A DNA stretch of 64,000 bases from the NCBI GenBank assembly GCA_934444735.1, contig CAKSDE010000010.1, positions 49,033 through 113,032 on the forward strand, in the 5' to 3' direction. A program made the position numbers and the translations under genes. How positions within the stretch are numbered: position 1 is the stretch's first letter; each line of letters begins with the position of its first letter. Shown here piece after piece: positions 1 through 9,157 of the stretch. A model generated the notes under the pieces. The model had not been told where the DNA came from. It searched no databases and saw only the letters and a program-made list of their open reading frames with translations. The stretch comes from an uncultured Clostridia bacterium (GTDB lineage: Bacteria > Bacillota > Clostridia > UBA1381).

Positions 1-239
1 ATCTTTGTCTTTTCAGTAAACGATGCACCGTCTATGTACTGAATATCAAGCTTCATGCCCAATTCAGGCTCCAACAGTTCGTTTACCTTTGCCATTACAG
101 TGTCGTGATCGGCAGGCTTTTCACCCAAGCACACCCATGTGAGTGTATCCGATTTGCTTCCTCCGCCGCAGCCGGTCAAACCTACTGCCATTGTTGCGAC
201 AACCGAAAGACCCAAAACTGCTGAAATAATTCTTTTCAT
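1..239 (-). CDS. Sugar ABC transporter substrate-binding lipoprotein, N-terminal part
   Basis: Only the first 79 codons lie in the window; the gene runs off the left edge. The product starts with a lipoprotein signal (MKRIISAVLGLSVV, then the lipobox LTGC), so the mature protein should be anchored to the outer face of the membrane through that cysteine. The mature start (SDTLTWVCLGEKPADHDTVM) resembles solute-binding proteins of the LplA/YtcQ type that serve LplB/YtcP permeases. AAGGAGG precedes the ATG at 239. It is the third gene of a minus-strand operon after two permeases. The ligand is probably an oligosaccharide; nothing visible fixes which. Confidence 0.85.
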   Translation of the reverse strand, partial: MKRIISAVLGLSVVATMAVGLTGCGGGSKSDTLTWVCLGEKPADHDTVMAKVNELLEPELGMKLDIQYIDGASFTEKTK

Positions 240-278
240 AAATTTTTCCTCCTTAAACTTTTACCTTTTTTTATTTTA

Positions 279-318
279 TATATAAGCAGAAAGGAAAATA
301 CTCTTTTCTGCTTATATA
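279..318 (-). other. Intercistronic hairpin before the binding-protein gene
   Basis: A perfect 14-bp inverted repeat (TATATAAGCAGAAA at 279-292, its complement at 305-318) lies between the permease stop and the binding-protein gene. There is no U-run suited to termination on the minus strand. Such hairpins often protect mRNA ends or allow uneven expression within ABC operons; that role is inferred. Confidence 0.6.
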
Positions 319-332
319 ACATACTCTATTTA

Positions 333-1208
333 TTAACCCTTTACAGAACCTACTGTTAATCCTTTTACAAAATACTTCTGGAAGAACGGGAATATAACGA
401 GCGCAGGACCCGCTACTATAACCGCCATCGCCATACGTATCGTTTCGCCCGGCACATCGATCATTGAAGTATCCATACCGGTTTGCTGCATCTGCTTTAA
501 CATATCAAGGTTCGTCATAATCTTTTGCAGCAAATACTGCAAGCTGTAGAGCTTCTCATTCTGAATATAGATAAGAGCCGTATTCCAGTCGTTCCACTTA
601 CCCAGGAATATGAACAGTGCAACCGTTGCCAAAACCGGTTTTGAAAGCGGAAGAATCATCTTTACAAATATCGTGTACTCCGACGCACCGTCGATTGTCG
701 CCGACTCGATAATTTCTCCCGGAATACCCTGGAAGAAGGTTCTCATCATGAACACATACCACGGATTTATCAAGCCCAGCAGAATGTATACCCAAATAGT
801 ATCATTCAAATGCAGGAACTTCGCTACCAATAAGTATGAAGGAACAAGACCGCCGCCGAACAGCATTGTAAAGTACAGATAAAAGTTCAGCACATTTCTT
901 CCCTTAAGCTTTTTTCTTGACAAAGGATATGCAACCATCGCCATGAAAAGCACCGAAAGCACCATTGCGATTACTGAATAAACAAATGTAACACCGTATG
1001 CTCTTAAAATTGCGTCCGGCTGTTCAAACACATACTTATATGCGTCCCAACATACAGGACTCGGTATCAGCTGATAACCTTTTGCAACCGTCTCTGCACT
1101 TGAGAGCGAAACGCTCACCAAAAGCCAGAACGGGAATATTATCAATAAGCACAAGATTGAAAAGAAGATTATCAGGACAACTTGTAACGCCGTATTTTTC
1201 TTTTTCAT
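333..1208 (-). CDS. Carbohydrate ABC transporter permease (LplC/YtcP-like)
   Basis: A 291-residue inner-membrane permease with about six hydrophobic segments, the first at residues 9-33. The EAA-type loop is visible near residues 168-190 (ESATIDGASEYTIFVKMILP); it contacts the ATPase. The C-terminus FVKGLTVGSVKG is typical of the family. AAGGAGGGA precedes the ATG, and the upstream permease stops only 14 bases away, so the two are co-transcribed. Family knowledge places it as one half of a heterodimeric channel importing oligosaccharides. No ATPase gene is adjacent; the MsmX-like ATPase at 54.4 kb is the obvious candidate partner. Confidence 0.93.
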   Translation of the reverse strand: MKKKNTALQVVLIIFFSILCLLIIFPFWLLVSVSLSSAETVAKGYQLIPSPVCWDAYKYVFEQPDAILRAYGVTFVYSVIAMVLSVLFMAMVAYPLSRKKLKGRNVLNFYLYFTMLFGGGLVPSYLLVAKFLHLNDTIWVYILLGLINPWYVFMMRTFFQGIPGEIIESATIDGASEYTIFVKMILPLSKPVLATVALFIFLGKWNDWNTALIYIQNEKLYSLQYLLQKIMTNLDMLKQMQQTGMDTSMIDVPGETIRMAMAVIVAGPALVIFPFFQKYFVKGLTVGSVKG

Positions 1209-1222
1209 TTCCCGATCCCTCC

Positions 1223-2206
1223 TTAAAATAATCCAAGGTCTTTATCGACCTTCTTAGACAAAGCGTTTGTTGTGATAACCAATATCATGCCGACGATAGA
1301 CTGCATCAGCGAAACAGCCGATGACTGACCGTATGAATCTCCCGTACCCTCTTTAAATGCACGGAAAGTATATGTATCGATAACGTTCGTTGTTGCATAA
1401 AGGTTACCGTTAGCGCCGTCTTGTGTTACGTTGTAGAACAAACCGAAGTCTGCACGGAATATATTACCGATCTTTAAAATCGTAAGAATTACAATCAAAG
1501 GAACCAAACTCGGAAGCACAATATGTATTGTTCTTTGGAATTTATTAGCGCCGTCTACTTCAGCCGCCTCAAAGAGTGATGTATCAATACCCATCAAAGA
1601 CGCATAGTAAACAACCGAGTCCATACCGACACCCTTCCAAACCGATGTTATGGTAAGAATTATCGGCCATGCGTTAGGCTTCGAATACCAGTCTATATTC
1701 TGCCCGTTCGCCCCTGTAATTCCCATAGCTTTTAAAATCTGATTCAAATAACCCGAATTCTGATTCAAAATAGCAAGTACCATGTAGGCAACTATAACCC
1801 ATGACATAAAGTGAGGAGTTATAAGAATCGTCTGGAATATCTTTGTTGCGGTTCTGCTCTTTAATTCAAAAAGCAATATAGCAACCAAAAGTGATGCTAT
1901 TATACCGAATACAATAAATAGGAAGTTATTCCCCAGCGTGTTTCTTACCAACTGAACAAAAACGTCAGATTTGAAGAAAAATTCAAAGTTTCTGAGTCCT
2001 ACCCACGGACTTCCGAAAATACCCTCTGCAAAATTGTATCTCTTAAATGCGATTATGATACCGAACATCGGCACATAATTGAACAATGCAACCAAGAATA
2101 CCGGGATCGCACACAGCGTGTAAAGCTGTATATCGCTCTTATCAATTTTGCGTTTTTTTGTTACGATTGTACCGTTTGAAGATACAACCTTCTGTTTTGC
2201 GCTCAT
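1223..2206 (-). CDS. Sugar ABC transporter permease (LplB/YteP-like)
   Basis: A 327-residue permease with an N-terminal cytoplasmic tail, a first membrane segment near residues 29-50 and the family motif YVPMFGIIIAFKRYNF. The EAA loop is EAAEVDGANKFQRTIHIVLP (about residues 214-233). It would pair with the permease encoded downstream. It is the first gene of the operon, with AAAGGAG before its ATG. About 280 bases upstream are AT-rich and presumably hold the promoter and operator, but no single site there stands out. The neighbouring AraC regulator at 3.05-3.88 kb is the likeliest controller (inference from position). Confidence 0.93.
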   Translation of the reverse strand: MSAKQKVVSSNGTIVTKKRKIDKSDIQLYTLCAIPVFLVALFNYVPMFGIIIAFKRYNFAEGIFGSPWVGLRNFEFFFKSDVFVQLVRNTLGNNFLFIVFGIIASLLVAILLFELKSRTATKIFQTILITPHFMSWVIVAYMVLAILNQNSGYLNQILKAMGITGANGQNIDWYSKPNAWPIILTITSVWKGVGMDSVVYYASLMGIDTSLFEAAEVDGANKFQRTIHIVLPSLVPLIVILTILKIGNIFRADFGLFYNVTQDGANGNLYATTNVIDTYTFRAFKEGTGDSYGQSSAVSLMQSIVGMILVITTNALSKKVDKDLGLF

Positions 2207-2488
2207 GACAAAACTCCTTTCTTTTCCTTTTTTTAATTACCGGATACTCTTTTCCCCAATATCCAATAATTTTATATTATAATAAGATTGTACCACATTT
2301 TTAACAAATTGAATAGTGGATTTTTTTCATAACATTATGGACTTTTTTCATATTTCCCGATTAAATTGTATATTTTAGCGTAAAATCCAAATATAGTATT
2401 ATTAAATTCACTGAAAATCCTATCAAAATCCACTTTTTCCGTTATAAAAAAGTTTATACACATTCACTAAATCCATAAAAATATATTT

Positions 2489-3049
2489 TTAAAAATATCT
2501 GTCCAAAATCGCGCGCCCGTTCTTTTTGAGCCATGCGTTGCAGCTATAGTATTCGGGATACGCCGCCAAAACGGCGCCGTAAAATTCTTTTGAATGGTTC
2601 ATGTATTTCCTGTGGCAAAGCTCATGTACGACAACGCTGTCCAAAACCTCGCTCGGCGCCAAAAGCAGCAGACAGTTAAAGTTAAGATTTCCTTTTGCCG
2701 AACAGCTCCCCCAGAGCGTCTTTTGTACTTTCACGCAGATTCTGCCGTATGTAACCCCGACAATCGGCGCAAAATGCTCTGCTCTCTCCCTAAAAATCTC
2801 CTTTGCCTCTTTTTTGAGCTTACCGATCTCTTCATCGGTCAATTTCACCGCACTTTCGGCTTTTGCATTTTGCTCTTTTATCTTTGCAAGGTGCTTTTTG
2901 ATCCATAAAGCGTGCGCCGATATAAATTCTTCAATCTCCGAATCCTTTGTTTTTATCGGCACACGTACAATAATTCTCTCATCGCGCTTTATTTCAATAC
3001 TGAGCGTTTTCCGCTTGCTCTTTATAATTTCCAATCCGTCATAGCGCAT
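2489..3049 (-). CDS. YgjP-like (DUF45) zinc metallopeptidase
   Basis: A 186-residue soluble protein with the zinc-peptidase motif VVHELCHRKYMNHSKEFYGA near residues 140-160: HELCH supplies two zinc histidines and the catalytic glutamate, and the later histidine in NHS is the likely third ligand. The segment LWGSCSAKGNLNFNCLLLLAP is the other family signature. Length fits the YgjP family, whose substrate is poorly known. It follows the AraC gene by 3 bases, with GGAGG inside the end of that gene, so the two are an operon. Its link to sugar use is unclear. Confidence 0.9.
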   Translation of the reverse strand: MRYDGLEIIKSKRKTLSIEIKRDERIIVRVPIKTKDSEIEEFISAHALWIKKHLAKIKEQNAKAESAVKLTDEEIGKLKKEAKEIFRERAEHFAPIVGVTYGRICVKVQKTLWGSCSAKGNLNFNCLLLLAPSEVLDSVVVHELCHRKYMNHSKEFYGAVLAAYPEYYSCNAWLKKNGRAILDRYF

Positions 3050-3052
3050 ATA

Positions 3053-3883
3053 TTATTCCTCCGCACTGTTTTCCCGTACATATTCCGACGGCAGCAGTCC
3101 TGTGTACCTTTTAAACGTTTTTGAAAAATACGAATCGTTCTCAAATCCGCATTTTTGCGCAACCTCATGAATGGAGTATTTCTTTTTCAAAAGCATCTTT
3201 TTCGCCTCCTGACACCTGAGCAAATTTATGTAAAATACAGGCGTCATTCCAGTTGCCTTTTTAAATTCGCGCACAAAATAGAATTTGCTGAGTCCCGATT
3301 CAAAAGAGAGCTTTTCCAAAGAGAGCGGCTCATCTATATGCGCCTTTATATATCCCATCGCCAGCTTTATATTTTCCGTTTTATTGCTGTTTTGAGTCTT
3401 TTTTTCCTCTTCGTCCGCAATGTAATTCCTGGAAAAATATAACATCATATCCAAAGCCGCAGTCTTTACACCGGTCTCAAAAAAAGACTCTTCATTTTCA
3501 AATTCGTCCACTACTCTCAAAAAAAGCCGCTGCGCCTTTTCGTCGCGGATAAGAGCTTTATACTCGGTTTGCTCGGGACGTATACCGTTTGATTCCAGAA
3601 AATCGGAATCTATAATCAAGCAATAATATGTCATCATGCCGTCGGTTCTTGTCGTATGAATCATATTGGAGTTGATAATGATAATATCTCCCGTCGCTGC
3701 CGCATACGCCGATGCACCGCTTACCACTTCGCCCTCTCCGCCGTCTATATACAATATTTCGATATTGTTATGCCAATTCCCATTTTCGCCGTAGCCTGCA
3801 TTTACCGTGATTTCGTCATGATGAAAAATAACAGGCAGAGACTTATCTTCAAGGTTATGGCTTTCAAATACTTTATTTTTCAT
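3053..3883 (-). CDS. AraC-family transcriptional regulator
   Basis: A 276-residue regulator. Residues about 20-100 form a cupin-like sensor (NIEILYIDGGEGEVVSG...GDIIIINSNMIHT). Residues about 170-270 hold the two AraC helix-turn-helices, the first around LSLEKLSFESGLSKFYFVRE and the second around YSIHEVAQKCGFENDSYFSK. GGAG lies 6 bases before the ATG. It lies between an ABC-importer operon on the same strand and a divergent Gfo/Idh-isomerase pair, so it plausibly controls one or both in response to a sugar. The effector is not known. Confidence 0.93.
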   Translation of the reverse strand: MKNKVFESHNLEDKSLPVIFHHDEITVNAGYGENGNWHNNIEILYIDGGEGEVVSGASAYAAATGDIIIINSNMIHTTRTDGMMTYYCLIIDSDFLESNGIRPEQTEYKALIRDEKAQRLFLRVVDEFENEESFFETGVKTAALDMMLYFSRNYIADEEEKKTQNSNKTENIKLAMGYIKAHIDEPLSLEKLSFESGLSKFYFVREFKKATGMTPVFYINLLRCQEAKKMLLKKKYSIHEVAQKCGFENDSYFSKTFKRYTGLLPSEYVRENSAEE

Positions 3884-3927
3884 ATCCGTCTCCGTTTCAG
3901 CAATATAATTAGGTATTTATTTCTTTA

Positions 3928-4137
3928 GGGGATAGAAAAAAGCTTCGGAACGCCCGAAACAAATCCGACGGCGTACGGGCGGTACTCCGAGAGGTTTGGT
4001 GAGGGTGTAACAAAAAGGCAATTTGATAAAAACAGAATTTCTTAAAATTTATCAAAAAAACTATAGAACTGAACTTAATTATAAGGTTTTCCAAGTAATA
4101 TGTGCCTTTTTGTGTTCCGGACTTTTTTATATTCCCT
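3928..4137. repeat. Diverged family A repeat between divergent genes
   Basis: A 210-bp block starts GGGGATAGAAAAAAGCTTCG and ends TTCCGGACTTTTTTATATTC-CC, matching the left and right ends of the better kept family A copies at 12.2, 29.0, 43.1 and 57.8 kb. It keeps the central GACGGCGTAC...GGTACTCCGAG hairpin. An internal inverted repeat (ACAAAAAGGCA / TGCCTTTTTGT) is also present. It fills most of the 390-bp gap between the AraC gene and the Gfo/Idh gene; the rest is the promoter at 4174-4202. Confidence 0.65.
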
Positions 4138-4173
4138 AAGCAATATAGTGTTATTTGTCCGCAATATTTTATG

Positions 4174-4202
4174 TTGACTTTCCGATAATCTAAGTATACA
4201 AT
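4174..4202 (+). promoter_or_regulatory. Sigma-A type promoter for the Gfo/Idh-isomerase pair
   Basis: TTGACT (4174-4179), 17-base spacer, TACAAT (4197-4202). It lies about 70 bases before the ATG at 4274, just outside the repeat element. Confidence 0.7.
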
Positions 4203-4273
4203 AATATCGAAAAAAAATCAATACAGCAATAAATTATTTTTTCAAAAAAAACCGAAAAACAGGAGTGATAACC

Positions 4274-5335
4274 ATGAAAAAATTAAGAATAGGACTTGTC
4301 GGCGCAGGAAATATCGCAAGGGTACATCTTGACGCTTACAAAAAGGTAGAAAATGCGGAAATCGTTGCAGTATGTGATATAGACTCCGAAAATCTTTCCG
4401 AAACGGCAAAGCTTTTTGGTATCGAAAAAACATACGCAAGCGAAACCGAAATGATTAAAAATGAGGATCTTGACGCAGTTGACGTATGCGTATGGAACTG
4501 CAATCATGCCGCTTGCTCAATAGAGGCATTAAACGCAGGACTTCACGTACTCTGTGAAAAGCCGATGGCAACAAGCGCAAAAGAGGCACAGGAAATGATA
4601 GACGCAGCCAAAAAGAACAACAAGCTTTTGATGATCGGCTTTGTTTTAAGATTCGGCGATGAGGCAAGAATCGCAAAGGACTTCATCGACCACGACTATA
4701 TCGGCGACATCTATTATTCAAAAGCTACATATTTAAGACGTCACGGAGCACCCGGCGGCTGGTTTACCGATAAATCACGCTCATCAGGCGGCCCTGTAAT
4801 CGATTTGGGCGTACACGTTATCGATCTTACAAGATATCTTATGGGACGTCCGAAACCCGTTTCGGTATTTGCATCAACCGAAAACAAGCTCCAAAACAGA
4901 CCTTACCTCAAAAACAATGTAGGCTGGGCACCGAAAGGCGCATCACCGCAAGATCTGTACGATGTAGAGGACTTCGGCGTTGCTTTGATAAAATATGAAG
5001 GCAACAAAACCACGCTTTTGGAAACAAGCTACAGCTTAAACGGTGAAGATTCATCAACCAAAGAGCTCTACGGCACAAAAGGCGGCATGAACTTAAACGG
5101 CAGCGATTTAAAGATATACACCGTAGTAAACGACTACCTCGCCGATATCTCGCCGAAAACCCAAAACTACGTTCATACCCAGGAAATGTTCCCGGCAGAA
5201 ATGCAGCATTTTGTTGACTGTGCGCTAAACGGTACGCCGTGTATCGCAACAGCAGAGGACGGGCTTGAAATCATGAAGATTTTGGACGCTATCTACGAAT
5301 CGGCAAGAACAGGACACGAAGTAATAATTAAATAA
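4274..5335 (+). CDS. Gfo/Idh/MocA-family NAD(P)-dependent oxidoreductase
   Basis: A 353-residue cytoplasmic dehydrogenase. The N-terminal Rossmann fold has IGLVGAGNIARVHLDAY. The family catalytic lysine is in LCEKPMATSAKEA, and the C-terminal substrate domain has GGPVIDLGVHVIDL, with the conserved D and H. The family oxidises or reduces a hydroxyl of sugars or inositols. The start is ATG 4274 rather than GTG 4265, because AGGAG at 4261-4265 sits 8 bases before that ATG. A sugar isomerase follows 30 bases later on the same strand, so the two probably act on successive steps. The sugar is not evident. Confidence 0.93.
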   Translation: MKKLRIGLVGAGNIARVHLDAYKKVENAEIVAVCDIDSENLSETAKLFGIEKTYASETEMIKNEDLDAVDVCVWNCNHAACSIEALNAGLHVLCEKPMATSAKEAQEMIDAAKKNNKLLMIGFVLRFGDEARIAKDFIDHDYIGDIYYSKATYLRRHGAPGGWFTDKSRSSGGPVIDLGVHVIDLTRYLMGRPKPVSVFASTENKLQNRPYLKNNVGWAPKGASPQDLYDVEDFGVALIKYEGNKTTLLETSYSLNGEDSSTKELYGTKGGMNLNGSDLKIYTVVNDYLADISPKTQNYVHTQEMFPAEMQHFVDCALNGTPCIATAEDGLEIMKILDAIYESARTGHEVIIK

Positions 5336-5365
5336 GCAGACCGATAAAATAAGGAGAGTTTTATA

Positions 5366-6208
5366 ATGAAAATAGGAGTTAGTTCATATTCATTTTCGCA
5401 GTACCTTTCAGACGGCAGATTGAACATTCACTCTGTCATAAAAAAAGCGGCAGATATGGGATTTGACGCAATCGAATTTACAGATCTTCCAAAAGACGAG
5501 GGAGATCGCGGTGATTTGGCACGTCTGTTAAAAAAAGAGGCGGCGGAAAATAACATCGAGCTTTCGGCATATGTTGTCGGCGGAAATCTTTTGTGTGACG
5601 ATCAGGCAGCAGAGGTAGAAAGATTAAAGGGCGAGATCGACATCGCAAACATTCTGGGAGTAAAAATCTTCAGATATGACGTTCTCTACAGATTACCGCA
5701 AAACATGAATTTCTACAGTGCGCTGGATAAGGTAGCGCCTGCCATGCACGAGCTTGCCGAATATGCTCAAAAATACGGCATAAAAACGTCTATCGAGAAT
5801 CACGGTCACGCATTCCAGGATGCCGACCGAGTTGAAAAGGTTTACTATGCGGTAAACCATGAAAATTTCGGTCTTTTACTCGATATAGGTAACTTTATGT
5901 GTGCTGACGAAGATCCGTATAAGAGCGTTTCAAGACTTGCAAATCTTGCCGTTCATGTACATTTAAAGGATTTCATCAGGCAGGATTTCTACAGTACCGA
6001 ATCAAAGGAACACTACTTCCGTACTCGCGGGCGTAATTATCTTTTGGGCGTTGCCGTCGGTGACGGCGATGCAAAATCCGCTCAATCGATAGATATTCTG
6101 CAATCATTCGGCTATGACGCCTATCTCGACATCGAATTTGAAGGTCCGAAAGACTGCATACAAGAGCTTGAAAAAGGATTGGCATTTGTAAGAAATATCA
6201 TAGAATAA
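5366..6208 (+). CDS. Sugar phosphate isomerase/epimerase (xylose isomerase-like TIM barrel)
   Basis: A 280-residue protein of the AP endonuclease 2 / sugar isomerase fold. Likely metal ligands are the acidic and histidine residues in IENHGHAFQD, LLDIGNF, HVHLKDF and DIEFEG, in the usual order. AAGGAGAG lies upstream of the ATG. It is paired with the Gfo/Idh gene 30 bases upstream and followed by a terminator. Members of the fold epimerise or isomerise keto sugars or inosose; the exact substrate cannot be told from sequence. Confidence 0.9.
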   Translation: MKIGVSSYSFSQYLSDGRLNIHSVIKKAADMGFDAIEFTDLPKDEGDRGDLARLLKKEAAENNIELSAYVVGGNLLCDDQAAEVERLKGEIDIANILGVKIFRYDVLYRLPQNMNFYSALDKVAPAMHELAEYAQKYGIKTSIENHGHAFQDADRVEKVYYAVNHENFGLLLDIGNFMCADEDPYKSVSRLANLAVHVHLKDFIRQDFYSTESKEHYFRTRGRNYLLGVAVGDGDAKSAQSIDILQSFGYDAYLDIEFEGPKDCIQELEKGLAFVRNIIE

Positions 6209-6220
6209 TATACAAAAAGG

Positions 6221-6253
6221 GGCTGTAAAAAATCAATTGATTTTTTTACAGCC
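6221..6253. terminator. Bidirectional terminator
   Basis: GGCTGTAAAAAATCA / TGATTTTTTTACAGCC stem with a T-run on both strands. It ends the isomerase gene (+) and the metF-metH operon (-). The same AATCAATYGATT core recurs in the terminators at 23.5 and 26.0 kb. Confidence 0.85.
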
Positions 6254-6282
6254 TTTGCTTTTTTACATTATATATCGTCCGC

Positions 6283-6705
6283 TTACTCGGCAGCATTGTT
6301 ACTTTTGCTTTCCAACTTTTTTAAATAATCAACGCACAGTCCGCCGTCACAGTAATAGAAAAACGGATCCTTGCGAATGGCATTTTCTCCATTAATAAAG
6401 AATATGGGAACAATAGCTTTATCATTTTTATCAACATATACCACCGAAAATCTATAGCCTATCTTCCCCAGTGACACTCCGCCTTTTCGCATCGGTTTGC
6501 TTTTAATATTTTCAACAATATACCGAATATCCTCCGCATCTTCAACCGTAAATCCCACGCCTGTATTACCGTCGAATATATTGATGTGGTCAACATCGGA
6601 CGGATTTACATCCTTTCCGAATGTCTTTGGCGTAAAATAATATATCAATGCCGCACAAATCACAATCAGCAGTGCGGTTAAGGGAAATAAAACTTTCTTT
6701 TTCAT
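6283..6705 (-). CDS. Hypothetical membrane-anchored protein
   Basis: A 140-residue protein with one N-terminal hydrophobic segment (VLFPLTALLIVICAALIYYF) followed by a polar domain of about 110 residues (for example GKDVNPSDVDHINIFDGNTG) expected outside the membrane. The start is ATG 6705, since GAGGTG lies 8 bases upstream. The metH stop is about 24 bases upstream, so it is the last gene of the met operon. I do not recognise the family; link to methionine synthesis rests only on position. Confidence 0.7.
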   Translation of the reverse strand: MKKKVLFPLTALLIVICAALIYYFTPKTFGKDVNPSDVDHINIFDGNTGVGFTVEDAEDIRYIVENIKSKPMRKGGVSLGKIGYRFSVVYVDKNDKAIVPIFFINGENAIRKDPFFYYCDGGLCVDYLKKLESKSNNAAE

Positions 6706-6729
6706 ACCGCACACACCTCATCAGATTAT

Positions 6730-9114
6730 TTACTGTATGCTTTCGGCATATCTCACCGTTTCCATCGCGTCCTTTGCGTATTTATCCGCGCCTATCATCT
6801 CGGCATACTCACGGTTTAAAACAGCTCCACCGACAACCACCTTGCACCACGGAGCTTTTTCGCGCAAAAGCACTATTGTCTTTTCCATAGCAGGCACGGT
6901 CGTAGTCATAAGAGCGCTAAGTCCGCAGACCGGCGCATTTTTTTCAACAACAGTATCTGCTATCACCTCTGGTGCAACGTCACGCCCCAGATCCACCACG
7001 TCAAATCCGTAGTTTTCCAAAAGCACCTTCACGATATTCTTTCCTATATCATGAATATCTCCCTGAACGGTTGCAATTACAAAGGTGCATTTTTTCTCGC
7101 TTTTGGCACCGCTTGCAGCGATTGCGTCCTTTATTTTATCAAACGCACTTTTTGCCGCCTCGGCACTCATCAAAAGCTGCGGAAGATATACTTTCTTTTC
7201 CTCAAAGCCTTTTCCCACGCTGTCCAAAGCCGGGACAATATCGTTATTTACAATATCGAGCGGCGCATGATCCTTTAAAAGCACCTCACAGCTCTCTGCC
7301 GCCTTTTCCTTTAATCCTCTCGATATTGCAGTCTTTAAATCTATCGTTTCATCTTTTGTCTTAACCGTTTCATTTTTTTCGGCACTCTCCAGTGATGTTA
7401 TGAATTTTATATACTCGGAGCAGTTCTCATCCATATTGTGAATCGTCATAAAGGTATAGTATGCCTTCAAAATCCCATCGGAATACGGATTTATAATCCC
7501 TGCCGAGAGTCCGTTTTCCAGGGCAAATGCGAAAAAGTTCGCATTTATCGTTTCACGCTCGGGCAGTCCGAATGAAATATTTGAAACACCCAAAACGGTA
7601 TTTACTCCCATCTTGTTTCGGATATAATTAAGCGCCTGCAAAGTATTTACCGCCGCCGAAGAATCCGCGCTTATCGCCATGCAAAGCGTATCAAATACAA
7701 TATCCTTTTTATCTATGCCGTATTTTTTTGCATTCTCCAAAATCTTTTCGGCTATTCTGATTTTCCCTGCGGCATCTTTGGGAATACCGTCCTCATCAAG
7801 CGTGAGCGCAACCACAACACCGCCGTATTTTTTCACCAACGGGAAAATCTTTTCCATACTCTCAGCCTTTCCCGTTACCGAATTAACCATTGCTTTTCCG
7901 TTATACCGCCTTAGCGCCGCCTCCATTGCCGTACTCAAAGTCGTATCTATCTGAAGCGGCAGATCTATTACCGCCTGTATCTCGCACACAGCATTTTCAA
8001 GCATCGCACGCTCATCTATCCCCGGCAGTCCCACATTTACATCCAGAATATCCGCGCCCCGATCCTGCTGATTCATTCCCTCATTTAAGATATATGCCAT
8101 ATCATTTTCCATAAGAGCTGTCTTAAATCTTTTTTTGCCTGTCGGGTTTATGCGCTCGCCGATCAGTATCGGTTTTTCGCCGATTCTTACCGCATGAGTA
8201 TATGAAGAAACCACCGTAAAATTCTTTTTGGGGATCGGCTCAAATTCAATATCTTTTGTTGCCTCAACCGTCTTTTTTATATATTCGGGTGTTGTTCCGC
8301 AGCAGCCGCCGATTATTCCCACTCCTTTTTTTGCCATTGCGGCAACGCACTCGGCAAAGCTTTCGGCATCAACATCATAGTATGTTCTCTCCCCGTCGCT
8401 TGCCGGCAGTCCTGCGTTCGGCTTTAATATAACCGGCGTTGACGAGTATTTTAATATCTCATCAATTACGCCCTCAAGCTGTTTCGGGCCGAGCGAACAG
8501 TTTACTCCCAGTGCGTCAACGCCCAAGCCCTCAAGCATTGCCACCATAGCGTCGGGTGATGCTCCCGTCATAAGCTTTCCGTCCTCGCCGTACGCATTCG
8601 ATGCAAATATCGGCAGATCCGAATTTTCCTTTGCCGCCAAAACCGCAGCCTTTGTTTCATAGCTGTCGTTCATTGTTTCGATAAAGATCAGATCTGCGCC
8701 GTATTTGGCTCCGAGCCGTACGGTTTTGGCAAAAACCGCAACAGCCTCCTCAAAATCGAAATCACCGTACGGCTTTAGAAGTCTGCCTGTCGGGCCTATA
8801 TCGAGCGCGACATATTTCTCACCCTTGTTTTCCGATTTTTCTGCTGCCTGTCTTGCATTTTCAAGAGCGCTTTTTATTATTTTCTCGAGTTCGTCATCAT
8901 CAAATTTCAGACTGTTCGCACCGAATGTATTGGAGTTTACCACATTCGATCCCGCATCAAAATACATCTTATGAATACGCACAATTTCCTCGGGGTGCTC
9001 CATATTCCATCTTTCGGGAAGCTCTCCCGGTGCCAGTCCGCGCGACTGCAAAAGCGTACCCATGCCGCCGTCCAAGTATATTCTCGAAGTCTTAATCAAA
9101 TCTCTTATATTCAT
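6730..9114 (-). CDS. metH: Cobalamin-dependent methionine synthase without reactivation domain
   Basis: A 794-residue cytoplasmic enzyme that moves a methyl group from 5-methyl-tetrahydrofolate to homocysteine through cob(I)alamin. Domains in order: homocysteine-binding barrel (about 1-290) with zinc cysteines in GVNCS and GGCCGTTPEY; pterin-binding domain (about 310-570) with GERINPTGKKRF; B12 cap (about 590-670); and B12-binding Rossmann domain (about 680-794) with the axial-histidine motif GDIHDIGKNIV. The C-terminal AdoMet reactivation domain found in E. coli MetH is absent, and a separate gene 43 bases upstream supplies a similar domain. GGAG precedes the ATG. Operon order is metF, activation protein, metH. 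Confidence 0.97.
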   Translation of the reverse strand: MNIRDLIKTSRIYLDGGMGTLLQSRGLAPGELPERWNMEHPEEIVRIHKMYFDAGSNVVNSNTFGANSLKFDDDELEKIIKSALENARQAAEKSENKGEKYVALDIGPTGRLLKPYGDFDFEEAVAVFAKTVRLGAKYGADLIFIETMNDSYETKAAVLAAKENSDLPIFASNAYGEDGKLMTGASPDAMVAMLEGLGVDALGVNCSLGPKQLEGVIDEILKYSSTPVILKPNAGLPASDGERTYYDVDAESFAECVAAMAKKGVGIIGGCCGTTPEYIKKTVEATKDIEFEPIPKKNFTVVSSYTHAVRIGEKPILIGERINPTGKKRFKTALMENDMAYILNEGMNQQDRGADILDVNVGLPGIDERAMLENAVCEIQAVIDLPLQIDTTLSTAMEAALRRYNGKAMVNSVTGKAESMEKIFPLVKKYGGVVVALTLDEDGIPKDAAGKIRIAEKILENAKKYGIDKKDIVFDTLCMAISADSSAAVNTLQALNYIRNKMGVNTVLGVSNISFGLPERETINANFFAFALENGLSAGIINPYSDGILKAYYTFMTIHNMDENCSEYIKFITSLESAEKNETVKTKDETIDLKTAISRGLKEKAAESCEVLLKDHAPLDIVNNDIVPALDSVGKGFEEKKVYLPQLLMSAEAAKSAFDKIKDAIAASGAKSEKKCTFVIATVQGDIHDIGKNIVKVLLENYGFDVVDLGRDVAPEVIADTVVEKNAPVCGLSALMTTTVPAMEKTIVLLREKAPWCKVVVGGAVLNREYAEMIGADKYAKDAMETVRYAESIQ

Positions 9115-9157
9115 ATAAAAATCTCCATTCTGTCATCATACGGGCGGCATTTCGGTA

